A stretch of DNA of 52,493 bases from Acidobacteriota bacterium. Its GTDB lineage: Bacteria > Acidobacteriota > Vicinamibacteria > Vicinamibacterales > JAKQTR01. The notes beneath the pieces were generated by a model. That model ran no database searches and was not told the DNA's origin. It was given only the letters and a program-made list of their open reading frames with translations. Shown piece after piece: positions 43,342-52,493 of the stretch (the first letter of the stretch is position 1; each line of letters begins with the position of its first letter). Made by a program: the position numbers and the translations under genes. Location of the stretch: assembly GCA_026393755.1 (NCBI GenBank), contig JAPKZO010000010.1, positions 1 through 52,493 of the forward strand. The letters run 5' to 3'.

Positions 43342-46300
43342 ACCCAAGAACTCTCCATCGGTGTCATCGGAGTTCGTGGCGCGGCTCGCGGGCGTGGTGG
43401 CGTTTGTTGTCGGCGGACTGGTGCTCGTTGGCTGGACGCTGGATATCGCCACGCTGAAAAGCGTCGTGTCCGGCTCGGTTTCGGTGAAACCGAACACTGC
43501 CGTGGGCTTTGTCCTGATTGGTGTGGCGCTACTGCTATCCACGCTCCCGCGATCACCCATCACCCGGCAACCATCCACGATCTTCACGCGCCTCGCCCGA
43601 CTCTGCGCGCTGCTGGCCGGCCTGATCGGTGTGCTGACCCTGGCCGAATACGCCACTGACCTCAGCTTCGGCGTGGATCAATGGCTCTTCCACGAGACGG
43701 CCGAGACGGTGGGCACGTCGCAACCGGGCCGCATGTCACCCGAAGGGGCGCTATGCTTCGGGCTGCTGGCGGCAGCGATGTGGTTGGCCACTGCCTCCCG
43801 CAAACCACGCTGGACGCTGGTGGTGTCCGCGATGCTCGGTGTGGTGGTCGTGAGCATCGCGCTGTCGGCGTGTCTTTCGTATTCCGCGCTGAATCCCGGC
43901 GCCTATGGCTGGTGGAGCTTCACCATCATGGCGATGCCCGCTGCGGTCGTCTTCGCGGTGGTGGGGACGGTCGTCGTCTGGATCGCCTGGCAGGGTACGT
44001 GTTCGAGATGGTCACTGACGGGCAAGGCCACCGCCGCGTTCCTCTCTGGCGTGATGCTGTTCCTGATTATCGGCCTCAACACCAACCGGAATCTGATTCG
44101 GATGGGCGAATCAAACGTGTGGGTCTCGCACACGGAACAGGTGCTGTATACGGTCTCGCGCATCCAGGCCGAGATAGCCCAAGCCCAGGCCAGCGCCCGC
44201 GGCTATGTCATTACCAACGATGAACGGTACGCCACATCGTATGTTGCGACCGCCATCTCCTGCCGCGAAGGACTGGCGGGCCTGCGCCGCCTGACCGCCG
44301 ACAACTCCGACCAGCAGGAGCGGACTGCCCGGCTTGAAGCACAGGTGACCGAAGCGCTCCAGTGGTGGCAGCAGACCATTGAGATCAGCCGCACGCGCAA
44401 CGCCGCCGCCGTTCAACGCGTGGCATCCAGCGAGGGCCAGAGCTTGAAGGACAACGTCGACGCAACGATCGCGCAAGCGAACAGGGAAGAGCGCCGGTTG
44501 CTCCGGCAGCGCGAGCGGGAATCGGCCGACGCGACCCGGCTCTTGGTACTGGTCTTCTCCATCGGCACAGTCGCCAGCCTGATGATTCTTCTGACGGCGC
44601 TGGCGGGCCTCAACAGCGCCGTGACCGAGCGCATACGGACCGATGAGACACTGCGGCAGACCAGTGAGTACCTGGAGAACCTCTTCAACTACGCGAATGC
44701 GCCGATCATCGTCTGGGACCCGCAATTCATGATCACGCGCTTCAACCACGCCTGTGAGGCAATGACGGGAAGAGACAGCGCCGAGGTCATCGGTAAGTCG
44801 CTGGAGATTCTCTTCCCACCCGCTCTGGTGGAAGCCTCGATGGATCTCATCAGAAAGACGCTGACGGGCGAACGGTGGGAGACGGTCGAAATCCCCATCC
44901 TGCATCGCGACGGGTCAGTCCGGATCGCACTATGGAACTCTGCCACTCTGGTTGGCTCCGACGGCAAGACGCCCATCGCCACCATCGCGCAAGGCCAGGA
45001 CATCACCAAACGCAAGAACGCAGAGGACACCCTGCGCGCAAGCGAGGCGCGTTATCGGTCGTACGTTGACGTGACAGGTCAACTCGCATGGGTGACCAGT
45101 CCTGCCGGAGAGATTGTGGAGGATGTGCCGTCGTTGAGGAGGTTTAGCGGTCAGACCTATGAAGAGGCCCAGGGTTCAGGCTGGGCGACGACCATTCATC
45201 CGGATGACCTTGAACGCACACTGCAGGTGTGGAACAACGCTGTGACCACAAGAAGCAACTATGAGATCGAATACCGCATGCGGAGGCATGACGGAGTCTA
45301 TCGGCACCTTCTGGCCCGTGGTTTCCCTGTGTTTGGAGAAGACGGAAGTACTCGGGAATGGGTCGGTACATGTATTGACATCACCGAACGGAAGAATGCG
45401 GAGGGGGCGTTGCGCGAGAGCGAGAAGCGTCTCCGCGAATTGACGGAGTCGTTGCCTCAACTGGTCTGGACGTGCCGTGCTGACGGTCCGTGCGATTACC
45501 TCAGCCCTCAGTGGACGGCATATACCGGGATACCCGAGCAAGACCAATTGGGATCTGGCTGGCTCGAGCAGTTGCACCCGGAAGACCGCGCGCTCACGAT
45601 CGCTCGCTGGAACGCCGCGGTCGGGGCTGGGTCGTATTTCGATCTCGAGTTCCGCATTCGGCGAAACGATGGCGTTTACCGGTGGTTCAAGACCCGCGCG
45701 CTGCCTCTTCGCGACAGCGAAGGACGAGTGGTCAGGTGGTTTGGCACAAACTACGACATTGACGATCAAAAGCGTGCCGAGGAGCAACTCCGGCGATCGC
45801 TGGCGGACCTGCGGCGCTCTAACCAGGAGTTGGAGCAGTTCGCCTATGTGGCTTCCCACGACTTGCAGGAGCCTCTCCGGATGGTCGCCGCCTTCACGCA
45901 GCTGTTGGCCGAAAAGTACAAGGGACAGCTCGACGACAAGGCGAATAAGTACATCGACTACGCCGTCGACGGCGCGGTGCGCATGCAGCGGCTCATCAAC
46001 GACCTGCTGACCTACTCACGCATCAGCACGAAGGGGAACCCGCCGGAGGCCACCGACTCGCACGCGGTTCTCGGGGAGGCCCTGCGGAACCTGCAGGCCG
46101 CCATCCAGGAAAGCCGGGCGATGGTCACCAATAATGATCTGCCCGTCGTTCGGGCCGACGCGACCCAACTTGCGCAGCTGTTCCAGAACCTCATTGGTAA
46201 TGCCATCAAGTTTCGAAGGGCGGACCCACCGCGGGTCCATGTGTCTGCCCGCGATGTGGGCCACGAATGGGAGTTCTCGGTCAACGACAATGGCATCGGC

Positions 46301-46486
46301 ATCGACGCGCAGTACGCGGACCGGGTGTTCGTGATCTTTCAGCGTCTGCACACGCGGCCGGAGTACCCGGGCACAGGCATCGGTCTCGCCGTGTGCAAAC
46401 GGATCGTGGAACGCCACGGCGGAAGGATCTGGTTCGAATCCGAGCCCGGGAAGGGCTCGACCTTCTATTTTACGGTTCCCCAATAG
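43331..46486 (+). CDS. Membrane CHASE3/multi-PAS sensor histidine kinase
   Basis: A protein of about 1,051 residues counted from the ATG at 43331 (a GTG at 43304 is the alternative start). Residues ~15-265 hold six to eight membrane segments of MASE-like pattern. A CHASE3 domain follows (~270-405, QAEIAQAQASARGYVITNDE) and closes with another membrane segment. Three PAS/PAC units come next (~440-565, 570-695, 700-825; the last two carry YRMRRHDGVYRHLLARG and FRIRRNDGVYRWFKTRA). The kinase core has the phospho-acceptor His843 (ASHDLQEPLRM), the N box near LFQNLIGNAIKF, NDNGIGID and GTGIGLAVCKRIV. This core is of the phytochrome-like type that pairs with Rcp1 regulators, and such a regulator is the next gene, 21 bases on. 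Confidence 0.93.
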   Translation: MPTEPKNSPSVSSEFVARLAGVVAFVVGGLVLVGWTLDIATLKSVVSGSVSVKPNTAVGFVLIGVALLLSTLPRSPITRQPSTIFTRLARLCALLAGLIGVLTLAEYATDLSFGVDQWLFHETAETVGTSQPGRMSPEGALCFGLLAAAMWLATASRKPRWTLVVSAMLGVVVVSIALSACLSYSALNPGAYGWWSFTIMAMPAAVVFAVVGTVVVWIAWQGTCSRWSLTGKATAAFLSGVMLFLIIGLNTNRNLIRMGESNVWVSHTEQVLYTVSRIQAEIAQAQASARGYVITNDERYATSYVATAISCREGLAGLRRLTADNSDQQERTARLEAQVTEALQWWQQTIEISRTRNAAAVQRVASSEGQSLKDNVDATIAQANREERRLLRQRERESADATRLLVLVFSIGTVASLMILLTALAGLNSAVTERIRTDETLRQTSEYLENLFNYANAPIIVWDPQFMITRFNHACEAMTGRDSAEVIGKSLEILFPPALVEASMDLIRKTLTGERWETVEIPILHRDGSVRIALWNSATLVGSDGKTPIATIAQGQDITKRKNAEDTLRASEARYRSYVDVTGQLAWVTSPAGEIVEDVPSLRRFSGQTYEEAQGSGWATTIHPDDLERTLQVWNNAVTTRSNYEIEYRMRRHDGVYRHLLARGFPVFGEDGSTREWVGTCIDITERKNAEGALRESEKRLRELTESLPQLVWTCRADGPCDYLSPQWTAYTGIPEQDQLGSGWLEQLHPEDRALTIARWNAAVGAGSYFDLEFRIRRNDGVYRWFKTRALPLRDSEGRVVRWFGTNYDIDDQKRAEEQLRRSLADLRRSNQELEQFAYVASHDLQEPLRMVAAFTQLLAEKYKGQLDDKANKYIDYAVDGAVRMQRLINDLLTYSRISTKGNPPEATDSHAVLGEALRNLQAAIQESRAMVTNNDLPVVRADATQLAQLFQNLIGNAIKFRRADPPRVHVSARDVGHEWEFSVNDNGIGIDAQYADRVFVIFQRLHTRPEYPGTGIGLAVCKRIVERHGGRIWFESEPGKGSTFYFTVPQ

Positions 46487-46507
46487 CGACTGACACGGGA
46501 GGTCACG

Positions 46508-46966
46508 ATGTCATCATTGTCGCCAGGTAGGCCAATCGAGATTCTGTTGATCGAGGACAATCCCGGGGACGTGGATCTGACCCGTGAGGGCTTGGCGGGG
46601 TTCAAAGTCCTCAACACACTGCACGTGGCCGCAGATGGTATCGAGGCCATGGATTTCCTGCGCCGGACGGGACAATACGCAGACGTCCCGCGCCCCGACT
46701 TGATCCTGCTGGACCTGAACCTGCCCAGGAAGAACGGGCGTGAGGTCCTGGCGGAGGTCAAGTCGGACGACGAACTGCGACGCATCCCGATTGTGATCCT
46801 GACTACGTCGAAGGAGGAGGAGGACATTCTCAGAAGCTACAACCTCCACGCCAACTGCTACATTACCAAGCCGATCGATCTGACCCAGTTCATCAATGTC
46901 GTGCATTCAATCGAGGACTTCTGGCTGACCGTCGTGAAACTGCCGCCGAACGGGGCCGGGCAATGA
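46508..46966 (+). CDS. Single-domain response regulator (Rcp1-like)
   Basis: A 152-residue receiver domain without output domain. The acidic pocket is in [13 protein letters not shown], the phospho-acceptor is Asp69 (LILLDLNLP), and TTSKEEEDI and [11 protein letters not shown] carry the conserved Thr and Lys. The insert and tail ([12 protein letters not shown]) match Rcp1, the partner of cyanobacterial phytochrome Cph1. It overlaps the next gene by four bases (ATGA). It probably relays phosphate from the CHASE3/PAS kinase to the hybrid kinase or to a distant target. Confidence 0.94.
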   Translation: MSSLSPGRPIEILLIEDNPGDVDLTREGLAGFKVLNTLHVAADGIEAMDFLRRTGQYADVPRPDLILLDLNLPRKNGREVLAEVKSDDELRRIPIVILTTSKEEEDILRSYNLHANCYITKPIDLTQFINVVHSIEDFWLTVVKLPPNGAGQ

Positions 46967-48513
46967 AGCAGACCCTTTCGCTGCTGCTCGTCGAGGACAA
47001 TCCGGCCGACGTGGATATGATTCGGGATCTGCTGTCCGAGCCCGGCCCGACTCACTTCGAGCTGGAGGTGATCGACCGGCTGGCCGGGGCGATCGAGCGA
47101 ACGCAACGCGGAGACATCAACCTGGTGCTCCTGGATCTCGGACTGCCTGACTCCAATGGACTCGAGACCTTTGTCTCCTTCCACCGTGCGGCGCCCGAAG
47201 TCGCGACGATCGTGCTCACGGGCAACAACGACCAGGACGTGGCGGTCGCGGCGGTTGCGGCGGGCGCGCAGGATTTCTTCGTCAAGGGCGAGGTTCGCGG
47301 GAATCTGCTCGTGCGCGCGGCACGTTACGCGGTGGAGCGCAAACAGGCGGAAGAGTCGCGCAAGAAACTCCAGGCGCAGTTGCTCCAGGCCCAGAAAATG
47401 GAGAGTGTTGGACGGCTCGCCGGGGGAATCGCCCACGACTTCAACAACCTGCTCACCGTCATCAACGGCACGGCCGCGCTCGCCTCAATGGGTTTGGCGG
47501 GCGACGATCCGCTGCGGCTGGACCTGCAGGAAATCGGTCGAGCCGGCGAACGGGCCGCGGCGCTGACCCGGCAACTGCTGGCCTTCAGCCACATGCAGGT
47601 GATGCAGCCAATAGTGATGAACCTGGGCGCCGCCGTCGCGGACCTGCGCAGGATGCTCCAACGTCTGATCGGTGAAGACGTCGATCTCATTCTGAAGCCG
47701 GGGCCTGGGATGGGCTGTGTCCGGGCGGATCCCGGGCAGATCGAGCAGGTGATCATGAACCTGGTCGTCAATGCCCGGGCTGCCATGCCCACCGGCGGCT
47801 CGCTGACGATTGAGACGCGGAGCGTTGACCTTGACGAAGCCTTCGCGGCGAACCATCCGCCGATCCAACCGGGACCGCACGTACTGTTGGCGGTCAGCGA
47901 CACCGGCGTTGGAATGGACGAGGCAACGCGCGACCGGATTTTCGAGCCGTTCTTCACGACCAAGCCGCTGGGCCAGGGCACGGGGCTCGGCCTGGCCACG
48001 GTGCGCGGCATCGTCACACAGAGCCGCGGCAGCATCTGGGTGGACACCGAACTCGGCAGGGGAACACGTTTCGAGATCTATCTGCCGCGGATCGACGAGG
48101 CGCCATCCGTGGTTCGCCCGGCGCGAACGCGCGTCGTCGCTGGAGGCACGGAGACCATCCTGATCGTCGAGGACGATCTGGCGCTTCGCCATCTGGCCAC
48201 GCGCATGATTCAGGCGGCCGGGTACACGGTGCTGACAGCGAGTAACGGCGAGGAAGCCCTGCTGCGGATGGAGCGTCACCGTGAACCCGTGCATCTGATG
48301 CTGACTGACATGGTAATGCCGGGAATTCACGGCTCGGAACTCGCAACGCGCCTGGCTGAGACGCGTCCCGAGATCAAGGTCCTCTATATGTCCGGGTACA
48401 CCGACGACGCCGTCGCGCGCCATGGTGCGCTCGGCAGTGCCATCCACTTCATCGCCAAGCCGTTCACGGCCGGGAATCTGACACTCAAGATGCGGGAAAT
48501 GCTTGACGGATAG
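46963..48513 (+). CDS. Hybrid REC-histidine kinase-REC protein
   Basis: A 516-residue cytoplasmic signalling protein. The first receiver (~1-125) has Asp58 ([10 protein letters not shown]). A coiled stretch ([20 protein letters not shown]) leads to the kinase core with phospho-acceptor His158 ([14 protein letters not shown]), VNARAAM, DTGVGMD and [14 protein letters not shown] second receiver (~385-516) has Asp449 ([11 protein letters not shown]). It has no membrane segment or sensor domain, so its input is likely the first receiver, fed by the upstream kinase. This would make a three-gene phosphorelay. There is no DNA-binding output in the cluster. Confidence 0.93.
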   Translation: MKQTLSLLLVEDNPADVDMIRDLLSEPGPTHFELEVIDRLAGAIERTQRGDINLVLLDLGLPDSNGLETFVSFHRAAPEVATIVLTGNNDQDVAVAAVAAGAQDFFVKGEVRGNLLVRAARYAVERKQAEESRKKLQAQLLQAQKMESVGRLAGGIAHDFNNLLTVINGTAALASMGLAGDDPLRLDLQEIGRAGERAAALTRQLLAFSHMQVMQPIVMNLGAAVADLRRMLQRLIGEDVDLILKPGPGMGCVRADPGQIEQVIMNLVVNARAAMPTGGSLTIETRSVDLDEAFAANHPPIQPGPHVLLAVSDTGVGMDEATRDRIFEPFFTTKPLGQGTGLGLATVRGIVTQSRGSIWVDTELGRGTRFEIYLPRIDEAPSVVRPARTRVVAGGTETILIVEDDLALRHLATRMIQAAGYTVLTASNGEEALLRMERHREPVHLMLTDMVMPGIHGSELATRLAETRPEIKVLYMSGYTDDAVARHGALGSAIHFIAKPFTAGNLTLKMREMLDG

Positions 48514-48537
48514 GGCACGCGACCTCCGGCCTTGTCC

Positions 48538-48566
48538 GGGCGGGCCAGTATGGCTGCCGCCCCTAC
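48538..48566 (+). repeat. Type B palindromic element, copy B4, overlapping a stop codon
   Basis: GGGCGG (48538-48543) pairs with CCGCCC (48557-48562), with an inner GCCA/TGGC stem, followed by CCTAC. The CTA at 48563-48565 is the TAG stop of the minus-strand gene, so the repeat tail ends that protein. It lies 25 bases after the hybrid kinase stop and may also act as a terminator. Confidence 0.7.
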
Positions 48567-49441
48567 TTCGGCACGGCCAGGTCGATTGGCGTGAGGCGCG
48601 GGTTCGAATAGGTCGCGCGACAATCGAAGGACATGCGGGAGTTGAAACCTCCCGCGCCCATATTCTGGAGGCCTGCGGTGCGTTCAGTCATCTCGTAGGT
48701 GTCGCTCATCGACGCGGGCAGCCAGAGATCGAGCGCGGGATTGAAAGCGTAGGTCACCGCGATGCGCGCGGATTCGGACGGCGACTGCAGGGACAGTTCA
48801 GTCTGGTGAATCCTGCCCGTCAACGGGTCAATCCAGAGACGGCCGGACGCCTCGGCGTTCCCAGGCGTCTTGATGATGTACGACGGGTTCTTCGTCTTGG
48901 GCTCCTGGAACCGCAGGCCGACGACCTCCACGCCGTCCAGTCGCTTCCGGCCATCAATCTTGTAGCTCACGCGTGACTGGTTCTCGGGGGCAATAAGCTG
49001 CAGTGCGAGTGTCGGTTCATTCGCGCTGAGGATGAGTTCCGCCTGAAGGTGGCGGAAAGACTCGGCGGCGTACGCCTGGGCCTGCCCCCACGCGGCGGAG
49101 GTCGGCTTGGCCAGCAGCGCTGTGATACGTGGCTCCCTCTTGCGCAACGGGTTGCTGTCGATCGCGAATGCGTCTCTCAGCGCGATGACCTTGCCAGCCA
49201 GGTTAAGGAGAACGACATCTGAGGTGATCCGGCGCGTGTTCGCCAGCCGGCCGCCCGGCACCTCGAGCATCGTGTACTCTTCTTCGAGGGACACCCCCGA
49301 GATCCGCGGTGCGTACGCGGCAAGGTACTCGGCGGCGGCGCGGACGACGTCGGCAGACGCCGAGCCTTTCTGCGCGGCGACTGGCGGGCCCAGTACCGCG
49401 ATACCGACGAGCAGCGTGGCGGCGGAACGGACGATCGTCAT
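48563..49441 (-). CDS. Exported protein of unknown function, acidobacterial
   Basis: A 292-residue protein with a signal peptide (MTIVRSAATLLVGIAVLGPP, cleavage near VAAQK). The mature part contains YAPRISGVSLEEEYTMLEVP, RRITSDVVLLNLAGKVIALR, LQLIAPENQSRVSYKIDGRK and GRLWIDPLTGRIHQTELSLQ. This looks like an outer-membrane lipoprotein-sorting (LolA/LolB-like) or similar half-barrel with beta strands, but the match is weak. The ATG at 49441 is chosen because GAGGTG stands just upstream. It converges with the sensory cluster and diverges from asnS. The gap 49442-49636 shows no other gene. Confidence 0.7.
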   Translation of the reverse strand: MTIVRSAATLLVGIAVLGPPVAAQKGSASADVVRAAAEYLAAYAPRISGVSLEEEYTMLEVPGGRLANTRRITSDVVLLNLAGKVIALRDAFAIDSNPLRKREPRITALLAKPTSAAWGQAQAYAAESFRHLQAELILSANEPTLALQLIAPENQSRVSYKIDGRKRLDGVEVVGLRFQEPKTKNPSYIIKTPGNAEASGRLWIDPLTGRIHQTELSLQSPSESARIAVTYAFNPALDLWLPASMSDTYEMTERTAGLQNMGAGGFNSRMSFDCRATYSNPRLTPIDLAVPK

Positions 49442-49636
49442 TGAGCACCTCACATCGCATCGAAACCGGCGATCTCAGGCGGGCCTGATTCTACCTCACC
49501 TGCCGCCTGAGACGGTGGGAGGCGGACGCCTGGTGAGTTCGGCGGCTGCGCACGCGTCAGCCGCGACGCCTGAGGCGTAACGGCAGCCCGCTCGAATCCG
49601 CTACAATTAGGAATTCACGCTCGTGGGGAGTTTGTC

Positions 49637-50944
49637 ATGAAGCACGAAGGCACCGTTGCGTACATCGAGGACATCGCCCGGCACGACGGGCAGCAGGTCG
49701 TCATCCGCGGCTGGCTGCACAACCGCCGCTCGAGCGGCAAGATCCACTTCCTCACGATCCGCGACGGGAGCGGCTTCATCCAGGGCGTGATGTCGAAGGC
49801 GTCGGTCGACGAGGCGACGTTCCTGGCTGCCGATCACCTGACCCAGGAGACCTCGCTGATCGTCTCGGGCACGGTTCGAGCCGACAGGCGCGCGCCAGGC
49901 GGCTATGAACTCGACGTGTCGTCGCTGGAGATTGTCGGCGCCTCGGTCGACTATCCCATCACGCCGAAAGAGCATGGCGTCGACTTCCTGCTGGACCGGC
50001 GCCATCTGTGGATCCGCGCCGAGCGGCAACACGCGATCCTGCGTGTGCGCGCGGAGGTGATTGCGGCGGTGCGGAGCTTCTTCGACGACCGTGGATTCAT
50101 TCTGGCCGACACGCCGATTTTTACGCCGGCGGCCTGCGAGGGGACGACGACGCTCTTTCCGGTCCAGTACTTCGACGATGTCACGGCGTATCTGACGCAA
50201 AGCGGACAGCTCTACAACGAAGCCAACGCCATGGCGCTCGGCCGCGTGTACTGTTTCGGCCCCACGTTCCGCGCCGAGAAATCCAAGACCCGCCGGCACC
50301 TCACAGAGTTCTGGATGGTCGAGCCCGAGGTGGCCTTCGCCACGCTCGACGACGTCATCGAACTGGCCGAAGACCTCGTCGTCTACGTGGTGGGCCGGGT
50401 GCTGGATCGCCGGCGACTCGAGTTGACGAAGCTCGAGCGCGACATCTCGAAACTGGAGCGGGTCGGCAAGCCGTTCCCGCGTATTAGTTATGACGAAGCG
50501 GTCAAGATGCTGAACGACAAAGGCCAGCCGTTCGAGTGGGGCGGCGATTTCGGAGCGCCAGACGAGACGATCCTGGCCAACAGTTTCGATCGGCCCGTGG
50601 CGGTGCATCGGTACCCCTCACAGGTGAAGGCGTTCTACATGGAGCCCGATCCGCAGCGGCCCGACGTCGCCCTCTGCGTGGACGTGCTCGCGCCGGAAGG
50701 GTACGGCGAGATCATTGGCGGGAGCCAGCGTGTCGCCGATTACGACCTGCTGCTCAAGCGCATCCACGATCACAAGCTGCCGCCCGAAGCGTTCGAGTGG
50801 TACCTCGATCTGCGCCGCTTCGGCACGGTGCCGCATGGCGGTTTCGGTATGGGCATCGAGCGGGTCGTCAGCTGGATCTGCGGGCTCGATCACCTGCGCG
50901 AAGCCATCCCGTACGCCCGGATGATCCATCGGCTGTACCCTTGA
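49637..50944 (+). CDS. asnS: Asparaginyl-tRNA synthetase
   Basis: A 435-residue class IIb aminoacyl-tRNA synthetase. An OB-fold anticodon-binding domain (~1-105, [20 protein letters not shown]) precedes the catalytic domain. Class II motifs are visible: [20 protein letters not shown] with EPE (motif 2), and [13 protein letters not shown] near the end (motif 3). [14 protein letters not shown] is typical of AsnS and separates it from AspS. It is a single full-length copy. Its TGA overlaps the TTG start of rimO. Confidence 0.95.
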   Translation: MKHEGTVAYIEDIARHDGQQVVIRGWLHNRRSSGKIHFLTIRDGSGFIQGVMSKASVDEATFLAADHLTQETSLIVSGTVRADRRAPGGYELDVSSLEIVGASVDYPITPKEHGVDFLLDRRHLWIRAERQHAILRVRAEVIAAVRSFFDDRGFILADTPIFTPAACEGTTTLFPVQYFDDVTAYLTQSGQLYNEANAMALGRVYCFGPTFRAEKSKTRRHLTEFWMVEPEVAFATLDDVIELAEDLVVYVVGRVLDRRRLELTKLERDISKLERVGKPFPRISYDEAVKMLNDKGQPFEWGGDFGAPDETILANSFDRPVAVHRYPSQVKAFYMEPDPQRPDVALCVDVLAPEGYGEIIGGSQRVADYDLLLKRIHDHKLPPEAFEWYLDLRRFGTVPHGGFGMGIERVVSWICGLDHLREAIPYARMIHRLYP

Positions 50945-52389
50945 AAATTGGTTTCGTATCGCTCGGCTGTCCGAAGAACCTCGTCGACTCCGAGGTGATG
51001 ATCGGCCTGCTCCAGCAGGCCGGGCACGAGGTCACGCCGAATGCCGAGAGCGCGGACGTGCTGGTGGTCAACACCTGCGCGTTTATCGACTCGGCCAAGC
51101 AGGAATCGGTCGATGCCATTCTGGAGATGGCCGAACTGAAGCGGACGGGCCGCTGTCGGCGGCTCGTCGTCACCGGGTGCCTGGCAGAACGCTACCGCGC
51201 CGATCTGCGGTCCCAGATCGGCGAAATCGATGCCGTGCTCGGCACGGGAGAAATCCCGGCAATCGTGGGGGCGATTTCCTCCACGGCGCCAGCGCGGCCG
51301 GCGGCGATGCCGGTCACGCTGTACCGCGGTGCCTCCACACGGAGTGGGCGCACGAGGGACTCGAGTCTGGGATCGCCACGCTCCAGCGTGGCTCTCGCCG
51401 GGGCCGGGCTGGAACCCGGCTGCCTCTATGACGCCGACACGCCCCGCACACTGGTGACGCCGCATCACTTCGCGTACGTGAAAGTGGCCGAAGGGTGCGA
51501 TTACGCGTGCTCGTTCTGCATCATTCCGACGCTGCGCGGCGCGTACCGGAGCCGAACCGTCGAGTCGATCGTGACGGAGGCCCGCCTGCTCGCCGAACGC
51601 GGCGTGCGCGAACTCATCCTGATTTCGCAGGACACCACCTGCTTCGGCGTCGACCGCGGTGAGCGCGGTGCGCTCGCCACGCTCCTCCGCCAGTTGAATC
51701 AGGTGGAGGGCATCGAGTGGATTCGCCTCCTGTACCTCTATCCCACCACGATCCGTAACGATGTGCTCGACGCCATGGTGGATTGCGAAAAGATCTGCCG
51801 GTATGTCGACCTGCCGCTGCAGCACGCTTCCGCCGGCGTGCTGAAGCGCATGAAACGTCCGGGCACCGGCTCGTCGTACCGGCGGCTTCTCGACCGGATC
51901 CGGACCCGCGTGCCCGATGTCGCGCTCCGAACCACGCTGATCGTCGGCTTTCCTGGCGAGACCCGGGCCGATTTCAACGAACTGAAGGCGTTTGTCGCCG
52001 ACGTCCAGTTCGATCATCTCGGGGTGTTCACCTACTCTCACGAGGAGGGGACGGCGGCCTTCGGGCTGAAAGACGACGTGCCGGCGAGCCTCAAAGCGAA
52101 GCGCCGAGACACGCTGATGTCCCTCCAGAAGCGGCTGGTCCAGAAGGCCCAGCGGCGCCGGATCGGCCAGCGGGTCAGGGTCATGGTGGATGGCCCGGCT
52201 CCCGAGCACGGGCTGGTCGTGCGGGGACGGCTGGCCAGCCAGGCCCCAGACATCGATTCGTGCGTCTACCTCACCGATATCGACCCCGACGACTACTGTC
52301 CCGGGCAGGTGATCGAGGGCGTCGTGGTCGGGGCGCGCCAGTACGACCTGGTGGCAGCCGTTTCGGAACCCATAGTAAGTGATCCCTGA
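50941..52389 (+). CDS. rimO: Ribosomal protein S12 methylthiotransferase RimO, with internal palindromic insert
   Basis: A 482-residue radical-SAM enzyme that adds a methylthio group to Asp of ribosomal protein S12. The start is TTG at 50941, overlapping asnS by four bases; [20 protein letters not shown] opens it exactly as in the family. Cluster cysteines are C10, C46 and C80 in the N-terminal domain and C186, C190, C193 in the radical-SAM motif (GCDYACSFC). A TRAM domain closes it. Between C80 and C186 lie about 106 residues against roughly 68 in E. coli RimO. The extra part (about residues 130-160) is encoded by type A palindromes, in frame, just before the conserved LYDADTPR. The final 11 residues and stop lie in the terminal repeat. 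Both changes avoid the catalytic parts, so the enzyme may still work. Confidence 0.92.
   Translation: MKIGFVSLGCPKNLVDSEVMIGLLQQAGHEVTPNAESADVLVVNTCAFIDSAKQESVDAILEMAELKRTGRCRRLVVTGCLAERYRADLRSQIGEIDAVLGTGEIPAIVGAISSTAPARPAAMPVTLYRGASTRSGRTRDSSLGSPRSSVALAGAGLEPGCLYDADTPRTLVTPHHFAYVKVAEGCDYACSFCIIPTLRGAYRSRTVESIVTEARLLAERGVRELILISQDTTCFGVDRGERGALATLLRQLNQVEGIEWIRLLYLYPTTIRNDVLDAMVDCEKICRYVDLPLQHASAGVLKRMKRPGTGSSYRRLLDRIRTRVPDVALRTTLIVGFPGETRADFNELKAFVADVQFDHLGVFTYSHEEGTAAFGLKDDVPASLKAKRRDTLMSLQKRLVQKAQRRRIGQRVRVMVDGPAPEHGLVVRGRLASQAPDIDSCVYLTDIDPDDYCPGQVIEGVVVGARQYDLVAAVSEPIVSDP
51367..51420 (+). repeat. Double type A palindrome inside rimO (A3)
   Basis: The first copy, 51367-51392, is CTGGGATC plus the hairpin GCCACGC-TCCA-GCGTGGC, identical over 26 bases to A1 on the other strand. 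A second hairpin in opposite orientation, 51403-51420, is GCCGGG-CTGGAA-CCCGGC. Together they encode residues 143-160 of RimO ([18 protein letters not shown]) without shifting the frame. The open frame crossing A1 upstream of the S9 gene encodes the same [11 protein letters not shown] string, which confirms the match at protein level. Confidence 0.88.
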
Positions 52390-52492
52390 GAAACAGCAGG
52401 CGGGGTCGACGCCGGTGCGCTGACGGGGCAGCTGGCCCGGGCGGCGCTATTGTCGCATTCGGAAGAAAGGGCTTGACTTTATGGGAGTCTGT
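52353..52492. repeat. Right copy of the 140-bp terminal inverted repeat
   Basis: Exact reverse complement of 1-140. It begins at the third base of a Val codon of rimO, supplies residues [11 protein letters not shown] and the TGA, then about 100 bases with no recognised gene. That the repeat starts within the gene end suggests the C-terminus was rewritten by a repeat inserted there. Confidence 0.95.
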
Positions 52493-52493
52493 G

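Noticed and set aside
50890-52209. 439-codon minus-strand frame opposite rimO
   Set aside because: Shadow frame of a well-supported radical-SAM gene.

Overview
This is a GC-rich bacterial chromosomal window, most likely a contig from an Acidobacteriota genome, with Vicinamibacteria-like gene content. The placement rests on a VWFA-type protein of the acidobacterial family, many secreted M3, M14, S9, S58 and glycosylasparaginase-type hydrolases, a TonB receptor with a carboxypeptidase-like N-terminal domain, and a tagaturonate epimerase. No rRNA, tRNA, CRISPR array, prophage or intact transposase gene was seen.

Layout. (1) 1-3000: an RRM RNA-binding protein with a structured leader and a strong terminator, then a secreted M3 peptidase. 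(2) 3100-12400: a pectin/galacturonate locus. It holds a Tat-exported GH28 polygalacturonase, a CE8-CE12 fusion esterase, a GH88/GH105 unsaturated-uronyl hydrolase, a DUF4861 protein and a UxaE-type tagaturonate epimerase. Three gene relics lie in it: a KDPG-aldolase fragment, a broken PL10 pectate lyase and the last strand of an outer-membrane barrel. (3) 12400-22800: a DUF4440 protein, a CBM9-like protein, an M14 peptidase facing an S9 peptidase, a TonB receptor and an unrecognised membrane protein. (4) 22900-26900: an aminotransferase, uridine kinase, a metallo-beta-lactamase-fold hydrolase, uridine phosphorylase and Aat. (5) 27000-37300: a lipoprotein, several unknowns, a DmpA peptidase, a glycosylasparaginase, an alpha-glucan phosphorylase and the VWFA protein. 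(6) 37500-43000: a co-directional run of htrA, midA-like, CYTH, murU and amgK genes, the last two being a cell-wall sugar recycling pair. (7) 43000-48500: a sensory cluster of a CHASE3/PAS histidine kinase, a single-domain response regulator and a REC-HK-REC hybrid. (8) 48500-52493: a secreted unknown, asnS and rimO, the last two overlapping by four bases.

Two kinds of structure are not explained by gene content. First, two families of small palindromes are scattered between and inside genes. Type A has the leader CTGGGATC and a hairpin with a TCCA loop whose stem bases covary between copies. Type B is a GGGC...GCCC palindrome followed by CTAC or a close variant. Type B copies supply stop codons for murU and for the gene ending at 48563. 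A double type A copy lies in frame inside rimO, much like the palindromic elements of Rickettsia that insert into proteins. Second, the two ends of the window are the same 140 bases in inverted orientation. Their inner edge falls inside the last codons of rimO, so the contig seems to stop in copies of a repeat, perhaps an insertion sequence, or at an assembly fold-back.

The pectin locus reads as an uptake and degradation unit that has lost parts. Backbone cleavage, de-esterification, removal of unsaturated ends and one isomerisation step remain, while the polysaccharide lyase, the aldolase and an outer-membrane protein survive only as scars.
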